A stretch of DNA of 27,836 nucleotides from an uncultured Anaerotignum sp. (GTDB lineage: Bacteria; Bacillota; Clostridia; Lachnospirales; Anaerotignaceae), in contig NZ_CAJMDQ010000022.1 in NCBI RefSeq assembly GCF_905212195.1, positions 1 through 27,836 on the forward strand, read 5' to 3'. The notes beneath the pieces are model-generated. The model was not told the origin of the DNA. It made no database searches and worked only from the letters and a program-made list of their open reading frames with translations. The translations under genes and the position numbers were made by a program. Shown piece by piece: positions 7,219-13,485 of the stretch. The stretch's first letter is position 1; the number at the start of each line of letters is the position of its first letter.

Positions 7219-8471
7219 GCCTGTTTTCCTTTCGCCATAAAGGCTTCAATTTCTTCCACAGTCTTAATCATGTCTTTTGTCATGATTTCGCATCCGTCTT
7301 CTGTCACCAGCGCATCATCCTCAATACGGATACCGATGCCCCATTCTTCAATATACAGTCCCGGTTCCACTGTCAGCACCATGCCCGGCTGGAGCACACG
7401 TTCTGTATACCGTCCGATGTCGTGGGTTTCCGCACCCAGATAATGGCTTACCCCATGGTAATAGTATTTCGCCACATCCGCCATGGTTTTCACCAGACCG
7501 ATTTCTTTCAATGCTTCCAGATAATGTTCTTTCAAGATTTCATTCAAACGGGAGAAAGGCTGACCGGGACGAATGGCATCAATGACCTTCTGCTGTCCTT
7601 CCAGCACGATGTTGTAAACCAGTTTCTGACGTTCTGTGAATTTGCCATTCACAGGGAAGGTACGGGAAATATCCCCATTGTACCAATCCACCTGTGCGCC
7701 GCAATCTACCAGCAGCAAATCGCCGTCTTTTGTCTGACCGTTGTTTTTGGTGTAGTGAAGGATGGTGCCTCTTTCCCCAGCGGCAGCAATGGTCTGGAAT
7801 GCTTTTTCCCTTGCACCGTGCTGCATGAGAGTAAAATCAAAGTGGGCTTCGATTTCATATTCCATCATACCGGGACGGGCATTTTCCATCATGGCTTCCA
7901 CACCCATTCTGGTAATGTCCATAGCTTTCCGCATTTTTTCCAGTTCGTAAGGCTCTTTGATCAAACGCAGGTCACCAAAAATGGGATACAAATCCCCCAC
8001 TGCCATAGCTGGATATTTTTCCCGCAATTCTTTGGCAAAACGCAGTGCAGGTGTCAGCACGTCATCCCATTCCCGATGTTCCAAGTCCACATAGATTTTT
8101 GCAATGTTGTTGCGGAACACCATCTGGGCAAAATCATCGGTGAACGCATCAATGGGGCGAATGTCTGTCATACCGCTGATTTCTTCCGCTTCTTCTGTTG
8201 TCATGTTTGCCCCTACCCATTTGGCAAGGATGCCGTTATCTCTGGGAATGAACAGGGTTTCCTGCAAACCGCCGCCGATTTTTGCCATAAGGAATACGCA
8301 GTTTTCCCGTTCCACCCCTGTCACATAGTAAAAGTTACGGTCAGGAGAAAAGGGATAATATTCATCCCCTCGTTTCAGGGGTGCCTTTCCTGCGAAAAGT
8401 ACAGCAGCACTGCCTTCTTCCAGTCTGGCTGCCAGTTTTCTTCTGTTATCTATGAAAAACCGTTCTGTCAT
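7215..8471 (-). CDS. pepP: Xaa-Pro aminopeptidase (M24B)
   Basis: A cytosolic dinuclear metallopeptidase that cleaves an N-terminal residue preceding proline. The 418-residue protein has an N-terminal AMP_N domain (about 1-140) and a pita-bread M24 domain with all five metal ligands: D256, D267, H343, E369 and E384. The start at 8471 is fixed by AAGGAGG 8 bases upstream. An in-frame start at 8561 would add 30 residues with no Shine-Dalgarno sequence. It heads a three-gene operon with DUF2161 and yccF. The leader is about 115 bases, and its promoter overlaps that of the divergent azlC. Confidence 0.95.
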   Translation of the reverse strand: MTERFFIDNRRKLAARLEEGSAAVLFAGKAPLKRGDEYYPFSPDRNFYYVTGVERENCVFLMAKIGGGLQETLFIPRDNGILAKWVGANMTTEEAEEISGMTDIRPIDAFTDDFAQMVFRNNIAKIYVDLEHREWDDVLTPALRFAKELREKYPAMAVGDLYPIFGDLRLIKEPYELEKMRKAMDITRMGVEAMMENARPGMMEYEIEAHFDFTLMQHGAREKAFQTIAAAGERGTILHYTKNNGQTKDGDLLLVDCGAQVDWYNGDISRTFPVNGKFTERQKLVYNIVLEGQQKVIDAIRPGQPFSRLNEILKEHYLEALKEIGLVKTMADVAKYYYHGVSHYLGAETHDIGRYTERVLQPGMVLTVEPGLYIEEWGIGIRIEDDALVTEDGCEIMTKDMIKTVEEIEAFMAKGKQA

Positions 8472-8565
8472 GTCATTTGCCTCCTTAAATATCCTACCAA
8501 AAAACTTTGAATTTTCTATGATGAAATTCTTACAAATTCCTTTGTACGAAAAAACGCACATTTCC

Positions 8566-8594
8566 TTGAAAATGTCATTTCTCTATATTAGAAT
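8566..8594 (+). promoter_or_regulatory. sigma-A promoter of azlCD
   Basis: TTGAAA (8566-8571), a 17-base spacer, TAGAAT (8589-8594). Transcription would start about 8601, roughly 53 bases before the azlC TTG start. Confidence 0.65.
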
Positions 8595-8620
8595 TGTAGC
8601 AAGGAACGAAAAAAATGCAA
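8593..8620 (-). promoter_or_regulatory. sigma-A promoter of pepP operon
   Basis: On the minus strand: TTGCAT (8615-8620), a 16-base spacer, TACAAT (8593-8598). Its -10 overlaps the -10 of the azlC promoter. Confidence 0.65.
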
Positions 8621-8653
8621 GTCTGAACAAAAGAGAAGGAAAGAGGGATACGA

Positions 8654-9346
8654 TTGAATAAAGAATGGAAATTTGCCTTTGAAAAAACCATCCCTGTTCT
8701 GGCAGGATATCTTTCCATCGGCATTGCCTTTGGTCTTTTGATGCAGAATATGGGATATAATGTCTTTTGGGCGCTGCTCATTTCCCTGATACTATACGCA
8801 GGCTCTATGCAGTTTGTACTGCTGCAATTTCTCACGGGCGGCACATCACTCATTACCGTTGCCATCATGACTTTGCTGGTAAACAGCCGTCACCTGTTCT
8901 ATGGTCTGTCTTTCATCGACACCTTCCGCAGCATGGGCAAGAAATATCTGTATATGGTTCATTCCCTGACGGACGAAACTTATTCCCTGCTGTGCTCCTA
9001 TGAACCACAGGAAGGCATGGACAGCAAAAAAGTCATGTTTCTTATGAGCATTTTCGACCACTGTTATTGGCTCATCGGGACTGCTTTGGGCTCTCTTGCC
9101 GGCAGCCTCATCACCTTTGACACCACAGGCATTGACTTTGCCATGACTGCCCTGTTCACCGTCATTTTCATCGAGCAGTGGAAAGGGGCAAAAAGCCATA
9201 TTCCCGCTTTAACAGGGCTCATTGCAGGCGTTGGCTGTCTGCTGGTATTCGGCCCCGATAACTTTATCCTGCCCACACTGCTCATCAGCGTTGCCGTTTT
9301 GATGGCACTGAAAAGCCGGATTCTGGCAAAAGAACAGGAGGAATGA
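8654..9346 (+). CDS. azlC: AzlC branched-chain amino acid exporter subunit
   Basis: The large subunit of the two-component AzlCD exporter in the cell membrane. The 230 residues hold the AzlC signatures: GYLSIGIAFGLLMQ (18-31), LYAGSMQFVLLQFL (48-61) and LLVNSRHLFYGLSF (75-88). About seven hydrophobic segments are visible. The start is TTG at 8654, following AAGAGGG, and no better in-frame ATG exists nearby. azlD follows with a 2-base gap. There is no adjacent azlB/Lrp-type regulator, unlike the B. subtilis operon. B. subtilis AzlC exports leucine analogues; the substrates here are inferred. Confidence 0.93.
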   Translation: MNKEWKFAFEKTIPVLAGYLSIGIAFGLLMQNMGYNVFWALLISLILYAGSMQFVLLQFLTGGTSLITVAIMTLLVNSRHLFYGLSFIDTFRSMGKKYLYMVHSLTDETYSLLCSYEPQEGMDSKKVMFLMSIFDHCYWLIGTALGSLAGSLITFDTTGIDFAMTALFTVIFIEQWKGAKSHIPALTGLIAGVGCLLVFGPDNFILPTLLISVAVLMALKSRILAKEQEE

Positions 9347-9348
9347 TT

Positions 9349-9681
9349 ATGATTACATCTACACAAACCCTCGCCATCATCCTGACGGCTTCCATATGTA
9401 CCTTTCTGATTCGTCTGGCGCCCTTTGCCATATTCGCAGGCAGAGAAATTCCTGCCCCTGTGCAGTATCTGGGAAAAGTCCTTCCCGCTACGGTCATGGC
9501 AGCGCTGGTGGTATACTGCCTGAAAAGCACCACCTTTTCCGCTCCTTCCGGTTTCCTGCCCCAGTTTATCGCCGTGGCAGTGGTGGCAGTGCTCCATCTT
9601 TGGAAAGGCAAAACATTGCTGAGCATTGTCGGCGGTACGGTCTGTTACATGATATTGGTGCAGGTGGTTTTTCCTGCGTAA
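9349..9681 (+). CDS. azlD: AzlD branched-chain amino acid exporter small subunit
   Basis: A 110-residue partner of AzlC with about four membrane segments. The LIRLAPFAIF motif near residue 20, followed by REIPAPVQYLGKVLPATVMAAL, is typical of AzlD. Two in-frame ATGs exist at 9343 and 9349. I chose 9349 because the AGGAGG at 9336-9341 is 7 bases away, against 1 base for 9343. The upstream start would overlap the azlC stop as ATGA. Confidence 0.92.
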   Translation: MITSTQTLAIILTASICTFLIRLAPFAIFAGREIPAPVQYLGKVLPATVMAALVVYCLKSTTFSAPSGFLPQFIAVAVVAVLHLWKGKTLLSIVGGTVCYMILVQVVFPA

Positions 9682-9716
9682 AAGAAAATCACAAGGTATC
9701 TTCATAAGAAAACAAA

Positions 9717-9754
9717 AAAGCCGAAATCCTTATGACACAAAGGGTTCCGGCTTT
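9717..9754. terminator. Bidirectional terminator between azlD and alaX (family member C)
   Basis: AAAGCCGAAATCC pairs with GGGTTCCGGCTTT with one mismatch and one G-U pair. The loop is 12 bases and CTTATTTT follows. The flank TAAGAAAACAAAAAAG (9705-9720) is identical to that of the 3013 terminator. Confidence 0.8.
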
Positions 9755-9809
9755 CTTATTTTATCTGTTATGTTTTCCGAAAAAGAACTTGCTTTTGATT
9801 GTAACGGAA

Positions 9810-10973
9810 TCAAAAAACAGTATACCCTTTTTCTCCAAAGAACGCTTTCAGTTCTTTTTCTTTGGCTTCTGTTCTGCCCTGAACCGCTTCGGGCTTGCCG
9901 CCGCCTTTGCTGCCGAAGGCTTCTTTCATTTCCGTCGCCATGGGGCGCATATCTTCTGTGCGACTCATGAGCACAAAGGCATATCCTGTGCCAGCAGGAG
10001 CAAAGACTACCGCTGTACCGCCAGTTTTATCCAGAATGGTATCTGCCAGATGTACCATATCCTTAGAATCAAAGTCTGTGGCAAATACACAGGCTTTGGG
10101 TGTTTTGCCTACTTTTTCCGCAATGTTGTTGATTTTTTCCCATTTCATGCGGCTAATGATTTGTTTCAGTTCATCCCGTTCTTTCAAAAGGGCTTCTGTT
10201 GCCTTTGCAATTTTTGCGGTGGGTACGGAAAGCATTTCGGAAATCGCCGCCGCATTTTCTGTTTTTTCGTCATAATCTGCCAATGCACGCATACCACAGA
10301 CGATTTCCAGTCTGGTGCCGCCTTTGTAATTCTGGGCGGAAAGAATCTTCACCATGCCGATTTCTCCGGCTTTCTGCACATGGGTGCCACAGCATGCACA
10401 GCAGTCATATTCCCCAATTGCCATGATGCGCACTTTCCCTTCCAGTGCCTTTTTGCTGCGGTATTCCAGCTTTTCCAGTTCTTCTTTGGAAGGATAAGTC
10501 ACTTTTGAAGCCACATTCCGCCAGATAGCTTCGTTGGCAGTCCGTTCCAACACAGGCAGGTCTTCGGCGGGAATTTTTGTATTGAAGTCAATCAAAATGG
10601 CATCTTTGCCCATATGGAAGCCCACGTTGTCACAGCCATATTTGCCGCAAATGATACCGGAAAGGATATGTTCGCCAGAATGGTTCTGCATCAGATCAAA
10701 CCGATGGTTCCAGTCAATATGACCTTCCACTTCTGCCCCCACTTCCAGAGGCTTGTCAGTGATATGAGAAATCACGCCGTCTTTTTCCCGAACGTCTGTC
10801 ACCTTTGCGCCGCCCAGTGTGCCAATGTCCGCAGGCTGTCCGCCGCCTTCGGGGTAAAAGTAAGTGCCTTCCAGCACCACGGCAAAGTTTTTGCCCTTTG
10901 GCTCACAGGATACCACCTTGCCTACAAAGTCCATGGTATAAGCATTGTCATAATATAATTTCACGGTTTCCAT
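9810..10973 (-). CDS. Alanyl-tRNA editing protein, AlaX-L type with DHHA1 domain
   Basis: A trans-editing enzyme that deacylates mischarged Ser-tRNA(Ala) or Gly-tRNA(Ala). The 387-residue protein has a threonyl/alanyl second additional domain with zinc ligands H98-x3-H102 and C194-x3-H198, and a C-terminal DHHA1 domain (about 250-387; FGSKGGGKPEAVQG). It lacks the catalytic and anticodon parts of AlaRS. The start at 10973 is set by AAGGAGG; a longer reading of 9 more codons lacks a site. It lies 11 bases after hxlR, so the two probably share a transcript. Confidence 0.92.
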   Translation of the reverse strand: METVKLYYDNAYTMDFVGKVVSCEPKGKNFAVVLEGTYFYPEGGGQPADIGTLGGAKVTDVREKDGVISHITDKPLEVGAEVEGHIDWNHRFDLMQNHSGEHILSGIICGKYGCDNVGFHMGKDAILIDFNTKIPAEDLPVLERTANEAIWRNVASKVTYPSKEELEKLEYRSKKALEGKVRIMAIGEYDCCACCGTHVQKAGEIGMVKILSAQNYKGGTRLEIVCGMRALADYDEKTENAAAISEMLSVPTAKIAKATEALLKERDELKQIISRMKWEKINNIAEKVGKTPKACVFATDFDSKDMVHLADTILDKTGGTAVVFAPAGTGYAFVLMSRTEDMRPMATEMKEAFGSKGGGKPEAVQGRTEAKEKELKAFFGEKGYTVF

Positions 10974-10984
10974 GTTTCTCCTCC

Positions 10985-11341
10985 TTACTCTCCCGTACAA
11001 CGGGGGCTTGTCATTTCAAAGCGTTCGTCAATATTTTCTTCTCCCCATTGGCACATGAGCTCCAATATGGGAAAAAGGGATTTTCCTTTTTCCGTCAGGG
11101 AATATTCCACCCGGGGCGGTACCTCCGCATAGGCTTTCCGCAGGATGAGCCCATCAGCCTCCAGCTCCCGAAGCTGATTTGTCAGGGTTTTCTGGGAAAC
11201 GGTGCGGATGTTTGCCATCAATTCCCCAAAGCGCAAAGTGCCTTCCTCCGCCAATATGTAGAGAATCAAGGGCTTGCACTTGCCGCCAATCATTTTGAGG
11301 GTGACTTCCATTTCGCAGCCCACCTGAATTTTCTTTGTCAT
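10985..11341 (-). CDS. HxlR-family winged-helix transcriptional regulator
   Basis: A 118-residue DNA-binding protein with the HxlR layout: a conserved N-terminal Cys (C9 in QVGCEMEVTLKMIGGK), recognition-helix segment TVSQKTLTNQLRELEADGLI, and wing RVEYSLTEKGKSL. Additional cysteines at 22 and near the C-terminus could also matter. Family members such as YodB, HypR and HxlR sense quinones, diamide or formaldehyde through the N-terminal cysteine. The start at 11341 is preceded by AAAGGAAGG, and a 30-codon longer ORF runs through the promoter. It is divergent from an aldo/keto reductase, its likely target, and co-oriented with alaX. Confidence 0.92.
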   Translation of the reverse strand: MTKKIQVGCEMEVTLKMIGGKCKPLILYILAEEGTLRFGELMANIRTVSQKTLTNQLRELEADGLILRKAYAEVPPRVEYSLTEKGKSLFPILELMCQWGEENIDERFEMTSPRCTGE

Positions 11342-11380
11342 AGTTACCTTCCTTTCCCTAAGGGCAAAAAAAGTGCCTGA

Positions 11381-11409
11381 TTGACAGGGATTTCTCTCTT
11401 TGTTACAGT
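11381..11409 (+). promoter_or_regulatory. sigma-A promoter of the aldo/keto reductase
   Basis: TTGACA (11381-11386), a 17-base spacer, TACAGT (11404-11409). A second TACAGT (11415-11420) sits one helical turn downstream and may be part of an operator. Confidence 0.75.
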
Positions 11410-11420
11410 TTCTATACAGT

Positions 11421-11449
11421 AATTTATACACTTAGGATACATTTGTCAA
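11421..11449 (-). promoter_or_regulatory. sigma-A promoter of hxlR-alaX
   Basis: On the minus strand: TTGACA (11444-11449), a 17-base spacer, TAAATT (11421-11426). It lies downstream of the reductase promoter and fires in the opposite direction, so the transcripts overlap at their 5' ends. Confidence 0.75.
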
Positions 11450-11466
11450 GTAAAGGAGATTTTTAT

Positions 11467-12447
11467 ATGAAAACAAGACGTTTTGGCAAAACAAATGCCA
11501 TGATTTCTGAAATTGGGCTGGGTACATGGCAGTTAGGTACCAAATGGGGGGAACCTTTCTGCGCAGAAGAAGCCCAGAAAATTCTGGATGCGGCTTATGA
11601 CAGCGGCATCACATTTCTGGATACCGCAGACATCTACAACGATGGCAACAGCGAGCTTGCCATTTCCAAAATTCTGAAAGCCCATCCCGACCACTTTTTC
11701 GTGACCACCAAAATCGGCAGAGGGCTGAACCCCCACACAGCGGAAGGCTACAACAAAGACTCCGTTGTCCGCTTCACTGACGGCTGCCTGTCCCGTCTGG
11801 ACGTGGAAAAACTGGATTTGGTGCTGCTCCACTGCCCACCTACTTCCGTTTACCAGAAAGACGAAGTTTTTGACGCACTGGAAAACCTGAAAAGGACAGG
11901 CAAAATTGCCCACTATGGTGTCAGCATCGAAAAAGTATCTGAAGGCATTGCCGCCATGGAATACGACATTTCCGCTATGGAAGTGATTTTCAACATGTTC
12001 CGCCAGAAACCCATTGAGGAATTATTCCCTGCTGCCCAGAAAAAAGATGTGGGCATCATTGCCCGTGTTCCTCTGGCAAGCGGTCTTTTGACAGGGAAAT
12101 TCACCAAAGATACGGTCTTTGGCAAAAACGACCATCGTTTCTACAACCGCAACGGGGAAGCATTTGACAAAGGCGAAACCTTCTCCGGCGTGGATTATGA
12201 ACTGGGTCTGACAGCAGTAGCAGAACTGAAAGCTCTGCTGGGTACAGAAAACCTCATTCCCTACGCTCTGCGTTGGATTCTCATGCATAACGCTGTCAGC
12301 GTGGTCATTCCCGGCGCCAGCAAAACCGCACAGGTGCTCCAGAATGTGAAAGCAGCAGAACTGCCCGACCTGACACCGGAACAGATGGCAGGCGTCAAAG
12401 CCATTTATGATAAATACATCCGTCCTACCGTACACCATCTGTGGTAA
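11467..12447 (+). CDS. Aldo/keto reductase
   Basis: An NADPH-type (beta/alpha)8 oxidoreductase reducing aldehydes or ketones. The 326-residue protein has the catalytic tetrad D52, Y57, K82 and H122 (DTADIY, TTKIG, LLHCPP) and the C-terminal cofactor-binding segment SVVIPGASKTAQVLQN. The start at 11467 follows AAAGGAG; the ORF extends 8 codons further upstream, but that start overlaps the hxlR promoter. Divergence from an HxlR-family regulator suggests induction by carbonyl electrophiles. The substrate is unknown. Confidence 0.93.
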   Translation: MKTRRFGKTNAMISEIGLGTWQLGTKWGEPFCAEEAQKILDAAYDSGITFLDTADIYNDGNSELAISKILKAHPDHFFVTTKIGRGLNPHTAEGYNKDSVVRFTDGCLSRLDVEKLDLVLLHCPPTSVYQKDEVFDALENLKRTGKIAHYGVSIEKVSEGIAAMEYDISAMEVIFNMFRQKPIEELFPAAQKKDVGIIARVPLASGLLTGKFTKDTVFGKNDHRFYNRNGEAFDKGETFSGVDYELGLTAVAELKALLGTENLIPYALRWILMHNAVSVVIPGASKTAQVLQNVKAAELPDLTPEQMAGVKAIYDKYIRPTVHHLW

Positions 12448-12454
12448 AAAAATC

Positions 12455-12481
12455 GCCATCCCCTACTTTGTAGGGAATGGC
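12455..12481. terminator. Bidirectional terminator between aldo/keto reductase and DUF4424-like gene
   Basis: GCCATCCCCTAC pairs with GTAGGGAATGGC (one mismatch) around a 3-base loop. An A-run precedes it and TTTTGTTTT follows. The sequence is unrelated to the three AAGCTGAAATC-type terminators. Confidence 0.8.
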
Positions 12482-12488
12482 TTTTGTT

Positions 12489-13358
12489 TTATGCTCTCCG
12501 TTTTTTCCGCCATACATGAATTAAAATCACAACAACCACCACAAGAATGATGATGGGTGCAAAGAAACGCAGTGTCATTTGAAAATAAGGACTTTTCAAA
12601 GTGCTGATGAAATTCTGAAAACCATTTTCGTCAATGGTAATGCGGAGGTTTTCTTCCGGCAAAGTATCAGAAGTATAAACATATTCCCGTTCTGTCACTT
12701 TCTCAAAAGGCAGACTGCTATCCACCAGCACAGGCATATCCTTATCCAGATAAAGCCGAATGGTCAGGTCAGAAAAGTCTTTCCACATGGCAGCTGGTGC
12801 CAGATAATACTCCAACTCTCCTCGTTTGGCATTGAAATCCAGTTCTGGATATCCGCCCAGATTGTAGTCATAAGAAACCACGACGGGATAAGTTTCCTGT
12901 GGCTGGAAATCCATTTGGAAAGTAACGGTATCCACTGTGCGGTCAGGGTCTAAATTGGCAATTTCTTCTGTGGTCAGCACCGCATACCGCCAGTCATCCG
13001 CAACGATTTGGGTACTGCCGTTCATGCCATACCGCTGGATAGACACATCCGCCTGTTTTCCATTGACCGTCACTGTCACGCCTCTTTCTTCCATATTGGG
13101 TGAAAGGAACATGGAAGATATGGAAAGAGCTTCGTCGGTGGTGTTTTTCATCTCGTAAGTGGCTGTGATATGGGCGTCAGGCCCTTTTACCACAATTTCC
13201 AAATCTTCCGACAATACGGCAATTTCATCATTTTTCTCAAAAGTGATGGCAGAACCCACATCGGCATCCTCCGGCGCGGCCATATTGGCAAAAGCCCTTT
13301 GGGGAACCATGCAGACAAGTGCCAGCAATACAACAAAAACGAAACTTTTCTTCCTCAT
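12489..13358 (-). CDS. Secreted, C-terminally membrane-anchored DUF4424-like protein
   Basis: A 289-residue protein with a signal peptide (residues 1-24, cleavage expected after AFA), an extracytoplasmic beta-rich domain and a C-terminal transmembrane helix (about 261-282) followed by WRKKRRA, which stays inside. The segment after cleavage (NMAAPEDADVGSAITFEKND, then IAVLSEDLEIVV) resembles the opening of DUF4424 proteins; I give this family link moderate weight. The start follows AAAGGGGG. It has a probable promoter of its own and lies downstream of a terminator after cotH, so it is a neighbour rather than a sure operon member. Its function is unknown. Confidence 0.8.
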   Translation of the reverse strand: MRKKSFVFVVLLALVCMVPQRAFANMAAPEDADVGSAITFEKNDEIAVLSEDLEIVVKGPDAHITATYEMKNTTDEALSISSMFLSPNMEERGVTVTVNGKQADVSIQRYGMNGSTQIVADDWRYAVLTTEEIANLDPDRTVDTVTFQMDFQPQETYPVVVSYDYNLGGYPELDFNAKRGELEYYLAPAAMWKDFSDLTIRLYLDKDMPVLVDSSLPFEKVTEREYVYTSDTLPEENLRITIDENGFQNFISTLKSPYFQMTLRFFAPIIILVVVVVILIHVWRKKRRA

Positions 13359-13392
13359 ATCTTTTCCCCCTTTCCTGCCTATCTATATTTTC

Positions 13393-13422
13393 ATGGTATC
13401 ACAGAAACACGCAGTGGGGCAA
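13393..13422 (-). promoter_or_regulatory. Possible promoter of the DUF4424-like gene
   Basis: On the minus strand: TTGCCC (13417-13422), an 18-base spacer, TACCAT (13393-13398) with an extended TG just upstream. Moderate match only. Confidence 0.4.
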
Positions 13423-13434
13423 TATACCACAAAG

Positions 13435-13469
13435 AAAAAGCACCTACACAAGATGCATAGATGCTTTTT
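13435..13469 (-). terminator. Terminator after the VTC-DUF4956-CotH operon
   Basis: On the minus strand AAAAAGCATCTA pairs with TAGGTGCTTTTT (one G-U pair) around an 11-base loop. It begins 17 bases after the cotH stop. Confidence 0.7.
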
Positions 13470-13485
13470 GCTATATCTGATTTTG

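Noticed and set aside
7212..8510. 432-codon plus-strand ORF opposite pepP
   Set aside because: Antisense shadow; pepP has all metal ligands and the operon context.
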